From Malachius bipustulatus (lineage: Eukaryota > Arthropoda > Insecta > Coleoptera > Melyridae): 64,000 nucleotides of DNA. The position numbers and the translations under genes were made by a program. The notes beneath the pieces are model-generated. The model saw nothing but the letters and a program-made list of their open reading frames with translations, had not been told where the DNA came from and made no database searches. The stretch is taken from assembly GCA_910589415.1 (NCBI GenBank), contig OU342634.1:17977144-18041143 (forward strand). The letters are read 5' to 3'. Shown piece after piece: positions 46,488-58,687 of the stretch; position 1 is the first letter of the stretch; the number at the start of each line of letters is the position of its first letter.

Positions 46488-46826
46488 ACATTTAACGTTC
46501 CAACAATTTTCTAAGCCAGATCCCAGGGTTTTCATAATCAATTTTTGATTCTCTAATGTGCCACCATAAAAAAATTATCACAAAAAATAAACATTTTACA
46601 AGATAGTTTTCTTTTTTCGAAAAAATATATTTCCACCAACGACGACAATATGTCATATCCCTTGCTTAAGGTATGTTTTTCTTATGATACTGGATGAAAA
46701 AAAAATTTTTTTCGAAAAAAGAAGAATTAAACTTTCATCATTTTGGACTTTTTTTTTTAATTTAACCGACCTCGTATCTCTTACCATTTCCAAGATCCAA
46801 GATAAAGGTGGCCACCGTGTATACAT
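46488..46826. repeat. half copy of the 33.4-kb palindrome family
   Basis: AAGCCAGATCCCAGGGTTTTCAT, the A/T-run centre, AATTTAACCGACC.CGTATCTC, CCATTTCCAAGATCC (shared words) and a CACCGTGTATAC end correspond to the right arm of 33361-34299. The left arm is absent. Confidence 0.6.
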
Positions 46827-48739
46827 ACATGCATCATCGATCAAATGATTTATTGTACCCACATCTTGCAGATAATTATGTTGTAAACAATACTGATGAA
46901 AAATTCATGTCACGTTCCTATTTGTATTTGTGCTTTTTTGATTCGCTGATGTGACTTGGCAACCCCAACGGAACTAAGACAGTCGTCGGTCGTTTGAGGA
47001 AAATGAATAGGGTCTGGGCAAAAGTGCCATCTCTCGGGTTCACGAGATCGTGAAAGCATCATTTGCAAAGATTATCTTGATTAATTAGAGAAGCTGCCCC
47101 TCGTGATAATCCAGCTGAAAAATCCGAAATGTGAAACGTGCTGTTAACCAACGTTTGAATAAATTGCTGCACGACACTATTTAGCACTTGTCGTTTTGAA
47201 GTTGCCTTGTTTGTTCGAAAGTTCGTGGAAATGTATAAATATCATCCAACTCCGCAACTTTGATGACATAGAAGTTTAGCTTCATAAAAACAAGATTACT
47301 TCACCCCTTTCGACTTCTTTTTAAAAATATATTTCGGCATTAATAATAATTGTATGAAGTCAGACAAGGTTCAATTAACTAGTTCAAAATTGCAATGAAT
47401 TACCGCGAAAAATCATATTGTGTGAAACGCTCTTATATAACGTTTGTATTTTTCATTAATTTTTTTACCTCCTTGTCAAAAGTCTCCCTTCTTCTTGTGT
47501 AATTCAATTCCGTTTTGACTGTATAGGTAGTAGAAATTGTATTAGACAGTGTATGTGATGTACCTAAATAATTTTCCCCTCTATAGTTTAGTTGATTTTT
47601 GCTCGTATTGGTATTGCATAACAACAAAGTTCGGAAATAACATCCGTCTCTTCATTTTACTCGCTTGTCACAGATTTAGCAGTTTCAAGCCATTAACGTT
47701 CGTTAAAAATAATTATCTTCCCGACTCCCAAGCTCGCAGATGAATTCTGTTTGTACGGGTTTTGAATTCAGAGCAGACAGATTTGATGATAATTTGACCA
47801 CAGAGTACAGGATTTTGTTAATTATGCTCCCGCTAGCTAATCAAGATTATTTTCATAATGAAACGAATTCCAATAAATTTACATTTATGTTATAAAATAT
47901 TATAAAATTAATTTGTGACCAATAATAACATCAATATTTTTAATCACCACTAAGCCACAAAATAGCATTTTATACAGGAAACTTATTTTTATAGAAAACG
48001 CAAAGACGGTACGAAGAGGCTTGAAAACTTCAGCTGCCCTTTCTTTATCCACTCTTTGGTTAAAATTTTGTGGTGGGATGATGTCAGATGTCACGGGTGC
48101 TGGTTCTATTTTGGTAAGTAAGTAAGTAAGTTCATCATAACTGAGTTAGAGCAAACAAAAAGTAGATGAAAATGTAAGTGCAAGATTTTTTTCAGTTATA
48201 GTAACGATCCCTGCTGCAGGCTCATGATTATTTTATTTTGCCAAGTTTTTCATGAAACGGAAGCAGATGTACCATACAGAAACATAGCTTGGATTGCGTG
48301 TCACACAAGAGGAAGAATGCTGCAAATATTTACTAAATTATAGTAATCAAGACCGAGAGCGAGCAAATCGCCAGAGGGATCGATCAGTAGCACAGATATC
48401 GCATATTTGATAAAACTCAGTTCCTCTGCATTCATCTCACTTTCTCTTGTTGATCATTGTTGATTGTCCTGCTCTTCTGAACTTAAATAAGCAGAACTCC
48501 ATTTTTTTTTGTAGAACTTTTAATGGAATTATTATTAAGAATCATTCTAGAATCTTGATAAGCTGTGGTAAGCAAGATAATTATTTCAAATCTGTTCTTG
48601 AACTAGCTGACTCTGACCTAAAAAGAGCTGCATTTATCTATTTATACAGCATCATCTGTTGGTGAGCTCGCATCTTTCCGGTTTCTGGTATCTTCTCGTT
48701 AATATTCGGCAAAATTACTAGAATCTAGGTACCTACATA
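46827..48739. other. unannotated DNA
   Basis: No gene supported. 46970-47200 is less AT-rich and non-repetitive, with homeodomain-type words TTAATTAG and GATAATCC; regulatory function is only a guess. A short GTAAGTAAGTAAGTAAGT run lies at 48113-48130. Confidence 0.5.
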
Positions 48740-48741
48740 TA

Positions 48742-49620
48742 CAGGGTGGGCCACGGTATACGAAACGGAAGATTAGGGCCGTGTCTCTGGATTTTAGGAT
48801 CTTTTTTATTTTTGGAGTGGATAGAGACCCGGCAGAGGTACGTTTTAAAATTATATTCATAATGTACAGGGTGTCCCAAAAGCATAAAACATATCAAAGT
48901 TATGTTTTTTTAAAGGGAATGCTCCTATGTTATTGCATTTTTAGATTGTCTGAAAAGAGAAAATAAGATTCGCTTTCACAGTTGGTGCTTAAATTCAGAA
49001 GTTTTTGGGTTATAAGCAAGTGAAAATCGTCATTTTTCAAGTTCATGGCCCTGTACAACGAAAACGGCTGAAGATAGAGAAACACGGCTTACATGTCCCT
49101 ATTTTAACTTTGCATGTACTATTCTACGATGTAGATGAAATGTTTATACAGGGTGATAAAAAATTTGAAAAATTCTGAGATTTCTCCACGCGTCGCCAAA
49201 TAAAAAAATCAAAGAAAGCACAAATGTTTCTATACCATAGGATAGTACATGAAAAGTTAAAATAGGGACATGTAAGCCGTTTTTCTCTATCTTAAGCCGT
49301 TTTCCTTGTACAGGGCCTTGAACTTGAAAAATGACGATTTTCACTTGTTTATAACTCAAAAACTTCTGAATTTAAACACCAACTGTAAAAGCCAATCTTA
49401 TTTTTTTTTTCAGACAATCTAAAAATGCAATAACATAGGAGCATTCCATTTAAAAAAACATAACTTTGATATGTTTTATGCTTTTGGGACACCCTGTACA
49501 TTATGAATATAATTTTAAAACGTACCTCTGCCGGGTCTCTATCCACTCCAAAAATAAAAAGATCCTAAAATCCAGAGACACGGCCATAATCTTCCGTTTC
49601 GTATACCGTGGCCCACCCTG
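48742..49620. mobile_element. palindromic CAGGGTGGG element, 879 bp
   Basis: The ends CAGGGTGGGCCACGGTATAC...GTATACCGTGGCCCACCCTG are perfect inverted repeats with TA on both sides. The arms match over about 430 bp with few differences, including GTCTCTGGATTTTAGGATC and ACAGGGTGTCCCAAAAGCAT, then a TACAGGGTGATAAAAAATTT at the centre. Three CAGGGTG words therefore occur in each arm, as if elements had inserted into one another before the arms were duplicated. Reading frames across it repeat on both strands and are not genes. Confidence 0.92.
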
Positions 49621-50382
49621 TATTATTATCAGCTAAATTCGCTGCTGGATGCGATGTTGCCTAAACTGATTTACTTTTCTAAGTATTGTCAAGGATGTTC
49701 TAGTAGAAAAAGGTACCAATTCCAAAAGACAATAGGACAAGTGTGCAATATTTTGTCGTATAACTTGGAACTATAGGAGACTTTTTTGATCAATTAAATT
49801 TTAATAATTATGCATTCAATTAAAAATGTAGTAAGCCAAATTAGACCTGTATTGAAATATTTTGAATCATAATAGACCGAATGTCCTAAATTTCAGCGCT
49901 TTATTCGGATGGTAATTATGCAAATGGTCTACAAATTGTCAGGTCCAAAATAATCCAGCATTTATCAATCAGGTCATTAACGTATAGTCTGATTCACATG
50001 CGGTGGAATTAATTGTGACTAGGTAGCATAAATTTATAAATAGATCCTCATATAGGGAAATAAATTGGGACATTTGTCTCAATGATGGCCTAAACCGAGG
50101 CCTAAACTATCGCTATCCATAACTGCATTTTTCATATCACAAATTTAAAGATAATTCTCAAGAAAAATATTATATGAATAAGAGAAAAAAAAAATCGTGG
50201 GTTACAGGCTCAACTTTACTGATCTAATGCCAAAGACAAGATAAAAACAATGTTGAAGACATGGATGGTCATTTCGCTCTTATTGGAGTTCATCGGCATG
50301 CCCTGCCAGCAAATGCAAGTCTTTAGCAAAAGATCAGCAGCTAACTTAAACCTTTAATTTACACGGAACTCCGGGATCTATA
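49621..50382. other. unannotated AT-rich DNA
   Basis: No gene or complete repeat recognised. Confidence 0.6.
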
Positions 50383-50692
50383 CAGGGTGGTCCAACTTAA
50401 AACGTCAGGACTTTACCAAACGATAGATAACGTTAAAATAATGCCAGTTTCTCTAATACACTTATAGCCGGGAAAGCTTCCTTTCCAAGATACAGGGTGT
50501 TGAAGTTTTGGGGAAAAAAATAATGTTTTGCGAATATTGTCAAAACGGCTGCTTTAAAAAAATTGAAATTTGGCACGCAGCATGAGCTATAAGTATCTTT
50601 CATGATTTACGGCTTATGGTGATAATTTGTGAAAACCAGCGGCGGAGATATGGGTGTCATCGCCCCTTTAAAAAAAAATTGACGCCACTGAC

Positions 50693-50695
50693 TCT
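50693..50695 (+). repeat. TCT target duplication, left
   Basis: TCT precedes the inserted element and is repeated at 52480-52482. The undisturbed right arm reads GACTCTATGG (complement), confirming that one TCT is extra. Confidence 0.7.
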
Positions 50696-52479
50696 CAGCC
50701 AATATTATAAACGCTGGTTAAGGAAGATAACTCGGAGTTAGTCCCTATCTGCCAGTTAAAAGAGCAACAGGTGTATTATAAAGCTTTTTCCAGCTCTCAA
50801 GGTTAACTTTTTAACTGTCAGATAACTTTAACTCGGAGTTTGCATAGATAACCTTACTATTCGGTTTTATAAAGCTATTTTTATCTTGGTTAGGTTAAAG
50901 TAGCCGGTTAACTTTGCCTATCTGGCCGATAAAGTTAACCGTCAGATTTCCGCCGGTTAAAGTGGTAAACTGGCATATTATTTTGTTGAATATTAAGGTA
51001 ATTCTTATTGGATCTTAGTTTTTATAGGTTTACATCCTCCCTAATTGATAAAATTTTGAGTGTGAGTTTTCTAATAATGAAATAATTTCAATGTTAACTT
51101 CAAAATAACTTTTAATAAGTGCATAATACATAATAATATTATTATGGATGCATTTCAATCTGCTGATATGAATTAATTTTTTTTTTTATTCATTTATGGT
51201 AGGTAGGTATAATAAGTAAATAGAGAATTAGTAAAGAGCATATCAACTGCCCTATTTAATAAAAAGCCAGAGGTTACAATTATTTCACAATTATTATTAT
51301 ACATATCACTTTAACTAAAGGGTAGGTAGGTATAGGTAGGTAGATTGATTCATAAAAAATCGATATTGAGATATGAAAATTAAAGACTAGACACTTCTTC
51401 AATCTATTCGACAATAAAACAACAGAAAATTGAAAGCTATAAATTTATTCAGTTTATAACAAATTAACGATCAACAAATAGGTATAGGTAGGTATACATT
51501 TTATAAACCCTTCTTTCCATAATATGGACCAAAAAACTATTACTCGAACCGAACGTTGTAGGTAGGTACATAAGTATTCTTCCAGTAGGTATGTCCCATA
51601 ATGTGGAATAAAAATTAACTTTTGTAAATAAATATGTACTTAGGTAGCAGGTAGGTACTGACTATTGACTGCTTTCAACCAAGTTAGGTTTACCTACTTC
51701 ATTTTAATAATTTTTGACCTGGAATAGCGCTGGTCTGAAACTGGAACCGACGGCCGACGGACACGGGTGTACACTGGGGCACTGGCTCTGGGACACTGGA
51801 CTGGGTTGGGCGGACACATTAGGCAGAGGCAAAGCCCTGGCCGTCTCTTATTTCGCCTGACATTATTATTTACGAATTATTATTATTATAATTATGCAGT
51901 CTTCAGTCTTCCGTTGGTCGTGGATGAGTGTTAAGTATAAGTAGATTGATTTGATTAGCTTAACTGGAAAACACGGCTTGAAAACGCTCACTGGTTTTAT
52001 TATGTGTCGTAGACAGACGATCCAATTTTCACTTATTATCACTCGCTGTGTGTTGAAATTAATATTGATTACAAACAATAAAATACATAACGGTAGACAG
52101 TAATATTAAATGCTGATTTGATAAAATGTTTATCTTCTAAAACCTAACCTTCTTGTCATAATACGATCGATACGAATGAAACGAAAACGAATTAAATTCA
52201 GACCTGTGACCTGTCAGATTTAAGCCAACCGACGACGTTTGCTATTTATTTCAAGTGTCACTCACGTCATTTCTTCAGCGTCAATGGCTGTTTTGGCTGT
52301 CTCGTTGACATTCGTGTATAGTGGACGGTTAAATATGGCCGACTTCCGGCGATAACTAACCACGAGCTAGACTCGGGGAAATCTTGCTTTATAATACGCA
52401 CGCGGAAACTTAACTCGGAGTTAGTGTTATCTGCCAGATAACTAACTTTCTACTTAACCAGCGTTTATAATATCGGCTG
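50696..52479. mobile_element. CAGCC-type element, 1.78 kb
   Basis: The ends are CAGCCAATATTATAAACGCT and the complement of AGCGTTTATAATATCGGCTG, an inverted repeat of about 27 bp ending GGTTAAG. Subterminal words AACTCGGAGTTA, GGTTAACTTT and TATCTGCCAG recur several times near both ends. A 3-bp duplication TCT flanks it. The outer CAGCC.ATATTATAAA is shared with the 219-bp MITEs at 10.55 and 19.3 kb, so all three may be mobilised by one enzyme. A GC-rich block (51720-51850) inside could be an old promoter. No transposase frame is visible. Confidence 0.85.
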
Positions 52480-52482
52480 TCT
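52480..52482 (+). repeat. TCT target duplication, right
   Basis: Matches 50693-50695; see the paired entry. Confidence 0.7.
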
Positions 52483-53055
52483 ATGGTTACTGACAATTGT
52501 TACATTAGTTAGGTGTTGTTTATTTCTGTTATTTAATTATTTAAGTAAAAGTTATTTGATTAGAATTTGTCTGTTATTCTTAAAATGGCTACGGATGAAA
52601 ATGGCAAGCCTAAGAAAACTTGAATTATCTCGAAAACGGTGCGCCTTGTGAAAAAATTAGAAAGTACTTTTTTGTTCTAAAAAGCATGGGGCATTGAATA
52701 GTATTATTAAATTTGCCATAGAGTCAGTGGCGTCATTTTTTTTTTTTTGAAATGGGGCGATGGCACACCCATATCTCCGCCGCTGGTTTTCGCAATTTAT
52801 CACCATAAGCCGTAAATCATGAAAGATACTTAGCTCATGCTGCGTGCCAAATTTCAATTTTTTTAAAGCAGCCGTTTTGACAATATTCGCAAAACATTAT
52901 TTTTTTCCCAAAACTTCAACGCCGTCCTGTATCTTGAAAAGAAAGCTTTCCCGGCTATAAGTGTATTAGAGAAACTGGCATTATTTTAACGTTATCTATC
53001 GTTTGGTAAAGTCCTGACGTTTTAAGTTGGACCACCCTGTATGTATAATAATATA

Positions 53056-53668
53056 CAGGATGTTACTGAATAGGTGTTACAAACTTAAAGGGCATCTAGG
53101 AAATGCAAAAATAGGCGATAAAATAGGAACCCGTACGAGGTAAAATATCCTAAAAATCAATGCTATTGAGTTTTTCCATAAACTAATCATTTTTGTGATC
53201 GTTATTGAAGTGTGTTACATAACAAAAATCTTGCATGGGTTTCCTACATTGTGAAATATCTTGAGAACAGTGCGTCCTACAACAACAACATATAATAACT
53301 TTTCTCCTCTAAACAAAACGAGGTATCTACCAAAAATAACAAATTTGCATAAAAGTCAGTGGCGTAGAAATTGTTTAATAAAAAAGGTGACAACACACCC
53401 AGATCTTTGCCACTGGATTGAATAATTTTTCAATGGGAGTATCAAATCATGTATTTCAATTAGTACAATACAGCTGTCAAAAAATGCGAGTTATTCCGAT
53501 CAGCCAGTTTGAAGATATTCAAAAGATATCAAATTTTTCGAAGAACTTTAACACCCTGTATCTCGAAAACTAAAGCTCCAACGACCCATGTGTACAGGAA
53601 ATTTATCGCCTATTTTTGCATTTCCTATATGCCCTTTAAGTTTGTCACACCTATTCAGTAACACCCTG
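53056..53668. mobile_element. MITE, 613 bp, CAGG.TGTTACTGAATAGG ends
   Basis: The left end CAGGATGTTACTGAATAGGT and the complement of the right, CAGGGTGTTACTGAATAGGT, begin inverted repeats of about 66 bp through AAACTTAAAGGGCAT and AATGCAAAAATAGGCGATAA. TA flanks are at 53054 and 53669. The interior includes CAGTGGCGTAGAAATTG and GCCACTGGATTG. A truncated second copy lies at 19497-19748. Confidence 0.9.
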
Positions 53669-53670
53669 TA

Positions 53671-56600
53671 TATTAGCTACATATCTGTTGGTGACCGTAA
53701 CTATCAACAATATTATAGAGAAGCCATATTTGGTTCTCTAATGCATATAATATTTTTATCGAGAATTTCACTTCTAATAAAATGATTATTACGATGGTGC
53801 ACGCGTTCTGTCAACATGAGCTAGCACTTCCCAGTTGACTTGTCAAATCCTCATTGAAACACAAAAAACTTCACCACTACAGAAATACAGAATTGAATAG
53901 CATGAATAATGACTTTTGTTTGCTTGAGGGCTAAGAATTAATTATACAAATTGTAGGAAATGATGCGTGACTTCTTTACACGACGCGCATCTAATTTTAT
54001 TAAGCGGCATATAAAAAGGAGCACGTGTGGCGTGTGAGAATTAATACGAACCAAAACTGGAGCAATGTTTGCGCAACGAAAATTGTCTTAGAAATTAGTA
54101 CATATTTCAGCATACATAGTTACGAAATAACAGGGCGCCACCTCAAACTCATTTCGAGAACAATAATCTCGTTAATGCCATGATTGCAGCTGACGAGGAA
54201 TAAGAGCAGGATACCGAATGCTATGCAGTTAATATTGTGAATTGTGGGTGAAAGTTTGTAACCGCCGACGCACAGATCGACTCTATATTAACGAGAGTCG
54301 ACTTATGAGCTTATTTGTTAACGGGGTTTATTTGGTTTAAATTTTTACCCAAGAACTTCCCTAAATCTGAGTAAAAAATAAAAGTAAAGACAGAAAAATC
54401 CTTCAATTTCGGAATGTTGTTAAACCATATTTTTGTTAAATTAATTAATATTGTAAAATTTTCTACATAAAAAAGAACCACCATATAAAGTTTCACCTTC
54501 CTGAGCGCTATCGTTCTGAGATACAGTGATTGGTCTGCAGTTTTCTATATTGCATGTCTCTTAAGCGGGCCTCCTACCCCCACACCAAAATTTCAAATTG
54601 CAACAGTGTTCCTCGCACATGGATATCTCAAGTAACGGGTACATTAGATATATCGCTGCTCTGTAATTCTGTTCTATATCTCTAATCCCAGCTCAATGAA
54701 ATTGATGTAATTAATGTAAGCAATATAACGTTACTGGTCGCTCAATATATTTTTCTTGAAAGGAAAAGATAATAATCAAGAAGATTAATTTTCCTTAGAC
54801 AAAGAAAATAATTACTGAAGCTTGGTTATTTATTTATATTGTTCAAATTAATTAAAGGCGCTAGCCTCGGTGCTGTCGTAAGAGCAAAAAACTGTAATAG
54901 TTGAAAGTTATTTTCTCAACGAGAGTAAACTTTATGGAATTTGGTATTTGTTCTCTTTAGATATGTCCCGAATATGTAATTGTCATGTGCTGGCACCCAA
55001 TAATTCTAGAGAAAACGTTGAACGTTATTTTTTATATTGCAAAAATCTTCAACCAACAGAGGAAATATCCTGAATTGAGTTAACGGGCCAAAGGCTAAAA
55101 AGACGTCGGAAGACAAAGTTTAAATCGCTGGAAACATAATGAAAAATGATCCCGATACCTACATCAGTTCCAGTTCGCCATCAAGCTCAGTGCATGGATG
55201 GAATGTTTCTACAGGGACCTGCTTACAAGCTGCTTAGGAAAGGGATGGCTCACTTTTGTCCTTATCGAGTGATATAATAGTGAAAGTATCCCTACTAAGA
55301 GACATTTTTGACAGGAAAATTTTTTTCAGTGGTTTTCCAGAAACTTACAGTTTTCAGCAAGATTTTTTTTGCATGATTAACACGGTTTCAGGTATTGTGT
55401 AGGTCAATTCCCAGAATTACAGAACCAGGGTGTGTTTGTTGAAAGCTTCCGAAGCACCCGATGATCGACTTATCAGTCGTAATACTCGTAATATACCCAT
55501 ACCGCAGCTAGCCAGGTCTTGCAAACTTGAATGTAATTTCTTTTTATGATGCATTTACACCAAGGACTCGATATTTTTGTGGAACTGTTCAACGAAGACA
55601 AGTAACCGAAATAATATCATCGAGATAAACGATACATCTGATGAACTGTTACAAAGTCCTCTAGTGGAGTGAGATACCGCATTATAAAATATGTCCAGGA
55701 AGGTGGACACAATAAAATAGGAAAATTCAAATAAAACAATTATAAATGTATGCGCAAATTTCATTTGGTTGCCTCTCAACTAAGTAGGTATATAAAAAAA
55801 AGCTTTCTGCCTGAACAGAGAAAAAAATTTTTTGAGGGGCTGTACCCTGTACCCACCCCTTGAATTTGAATTTTGAAAACCCCTTCCTTATCCTAAAATG
55901 TACTTATATGCCGAAATTCAACTTTCTGTGTCGAGCGGTTTGAGCTGGAGCTTGATAGGTGAGTGAGTTACCTAACGATTTTATTAACCTATTGATCTAG
56001 ATTGATGCACCACGCAGGATAAAATCTAACTCATCAATTTTCTATTTTAGTTTTGTATAATCATAGATCTAATAGTAAAGTATAATAATAATAAAACTAA
56101 ACTATTAATAATAAATGTATAGGCAAATCAATTTAAAATTAATTTCTACAATCTTCCAACGGAATCTCCATCATGTCGTATCAGGACTCGTGTTAGGATG
56201 TTCAGGATAATATGAAGAAGTGAATCATATCAAGACTGCGATAAATGTTGATTGTAAAATTTCCTGACATATATTTTCTCTCTGTTGGTACTTAGGTACC
56301 TATTTTCTGTATGACTATAATAGCCTTTTATAGTTTAAAAATCCGAACTCTACAACAATCCAGACGTTATTGTCGTAATGGATGACAAGTAAACGGAAAT
56401 GTGCTAAACGCAGTACGTAAATGCTGTCTGCACACCAGGATATCCGCCAAGTATTGTATATGCGAACAACAGAAGTCACTTTTATGAATGAAACCCGAAC
56501 TGATTTATACATATACCTACATAATGCATATTTTATATGCATGCATAGTAAAAAGACAATAAAATATCTCACATTCATTTAAATTATTACGTTTCATCAA

Positions 56601-57871
56601 GACCTAAGGTTGCCGTTAATAACTTATTCGCGTAAAAAGTTAGAATAATTAATATTATGTTGTAGAATTGTAGATAAACCGAGATTTCTGACACAACTAC
56701 CTAACGGTAAATACAACTTTGGTATAAAATTTCCTCTATTACCATTATAATAAGGAATTTTATTAAGGACCATAAATTCGTAATTTCTAAGAGTTTTGGA
56801 ATTATGTTCAAATCTGGTCGATCTAGCAGATAAAATAAATCACCACCAACGCACATAACTTTCTTTCTATAAGTAGTTGTGTAACATGTAATATGTAAAT
56901 TCTAAACCAAAATAAAAATGAGATTCGAATCAGGTTCCTTTTAAACCTACTCAGGGCCCACCTCGAAGTCCGACAAAAGTGCATTGACATTCAAATCTTC
57001 GGGGAAAAAACGAGTAATTTTGGAATATAAACATTAATAATTATTATATGTAGTTATAAGGATAGTTACTATTATTGTCCTAACAATTTGTATAAAAATA
57101 TGTTCCTAAAACTTTGCAAAAATCTATCTTTCAAATAGTTTCTCGACACTGCTGGATAAGACTTAAGTAATTATAATGAAAATCTGGGAAAAAGCAGAAG
57201 TTAGAATAAATAAAAAAAGTTATATTTTTATTAACGATCACTTTTTTCGCCAGTAAGTCCTCCGCAAGTCTGACATTAAAATTTGGTTGGTATAATAAGC
57301 GCTTTCACACGTGTTAGAATTAAGGAACAGGGGAAGTCTTAAATGTTCAAACTGAGATATAAAAATATCGAAAATAAGGACAAATATTTTTTCTATTTTT
57401 TTTCTTTTTTAACTCATCAATAGGACTTACCACTTTTTATATTAATAATGCGTAACACTTGGATTAATTAACGCTTTTTTGTTGTATATATTAAATTTAA
57501 GCACCATATAGTTAATTGTTTTGGTTTTAAACCCAGGTAAACTTGGCCGTAGTTCCCACATAGGTAGCGCAACTATATGGTAAAAGTTATAAGATGCATG
57601 GGTAATCGAAACTAAAGGAGGTAAAACGAAAATAATTTTGGTGTGGTGGTAGGTGGTGGTGCTATACGTTGGGCAATCGACTATGACGTTTTACCGCCCA
57701 GCCCGACTTTTTTTGGGCCATCTTCACGTACCTATTACTATAAGTAATAGAAATAGTACATAAATGTATTTTGAAGCGTTTTATTATAATATGTTTCTTT
57801 AATTAGTGATGAAAAGAGGAAAAAATGCTCCATAATAAAATGTTCTAGTATTATTGAACTATTTTAATCTC
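53671..57871. other. AT-rich unannotated DNA
   Basis: No gene supported. Minor structures: a small stem TCGACTCT...AGAGTCGA at 54277-54301; a stretch at 55800-55960 with CCACCCCTTGAATTTGAA and GAGCGGTTTGAGCTGGAGCT that reads like a common interspersed repeat but whose ends I cannot define; a GGTGTGGTGGTAGGTGGTGGT run at 57640-57660. Confidence 0.5.
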
Positions 57872-58367
57872 GAGTTAATGCCTTTGGGGAGCTGGTTCTC
57901 AAGTGTGCTGTGACAATTAATGGAGTTCTATGTTTCTAGTCGGAAAAAAAGGGATAACCAGCAGCACTCGTTTCCAATCCACTTGTATGGTAGAGTTAAT
58001 GTCTTTGGGAAGCTGGTTCTCAAGTGTGCTGTGACAATTAATGGAGTTCTATGCTTCTAGTCGCCAAAAAAGGGGAAAAGCAGCAGCACTCGTTTCCAAT
58101 CCACTTGTATTGTAGAGTTAATGTCTTTGGGGAGCTGGTTCTCAAGTGTGCTGTGACAATTAATGGAGTTCTATGCTTCTAGTCGGAAAAAAAATGGAAA
58201 ACCAGCAGCACTCGTGTCCAATCCACTTGTATTATAGAGTTAATGTCTTTGGGGAGCTGGTTCTCAAATATGCTGTGACAATTAATGGAGTTCTATGCTT
58301 CTAGTCGGAAAAAAAGGGAAAACCAGCAGCACTCCTTTCCAATCCATTTGTATTGTAGAGTTAATGC
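57872..58367 (+). repeat. 121-122-bp tandem repeat, four copies
   Basis: GAGTTAATG.CTTTGGG.AGCT starts units at 57872, 57993, 58115 and 58237, and a partial fifth unit (GAGTTAATG) at 58358. Units are more than 90 percent alike, with differences mainly in a purine run (GGAAAAAAAGGGA, GCCAAAAAAGGGGA and similar). Each has GTGCTGTGACAATTAATGG and CAGCAGCACTCGTTTCCAAT. No reading frame is conserved across units. The array ends 12 bp before a MITE. Confidence 0.95.
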
Positions 58368-58379
58368 TCGATTTTAATA

Positions 58380-58685
58380 CAGGGTGAGTTCTTTCAATGT
58401 TTAGTACCTATACCTACTTACAGGTATCTCGTAAACTACTGCAGTTAGAGGAAGGGTTAAATGAGAAAATGCTATATGCTCAGTGCTATATAAATAAATT
58501 CGCGAAATTTAGTTTATCTATAAGTCAAAGACCTATAGGAACCCATGAAGATTTTCAAAAAACAAAAGCTGTTTCGAATTCAACTCATAAAACTGCACTA
58601 CTTTTCATATTTCCACGGTACATCCACTAACTGCCAGTAGTTTACGAGATCCCTCTGCATTAAACACTGAAAAAAACTCACCCTG
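58380..58685. mobile_element. MITE, 306 bp, CAGGGTGAGTT ends
   Basis: CAGGGTGAGTT.TTTCA.TGTTTA at the left matches the complement of the right end ...TAAACACTGAAAAAAACTCACCCTG. Further in, TCTCGTAAACTACTG and CAGTAGTTTACGAGA are mirrored. TA flanks are at 58378 and 58686. The centre of about 200 bp is single-copy. Confidence 0.88.
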
Positions 58686-58687
58686 TA

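Larger units (their letters stand above)
50383..53039. mobile_element. palindromic CAGGGTGGTCC element, interrupted
   Basis: CAGGGTGGTCCAACTTAAAA at the left is matched by TTTTAAGTTGGACCACCCTG at the right, with TA flanks. The arms (about 310 bp) share GTCAGGACTTTACCAAACGA, TAGCCGGGAAAGCTT, AATTTGGCACGCAGCATGAG and CACCACTG-type sequence including GACGCCACTGACTCT. The left arm stops at that word, where the 1.8-kb CAGCC element is inserted (50696-52479). The right arm additionally carries about 100 bp of the loop. Confidence 0.9.

Noticed and set aside
57872..58367. Tandem array considered as a CRISPR array
   Set aside because: Repeats are contiguous 122-bp units with no unique spacers, in a eukaryotic-type repeat landscape.
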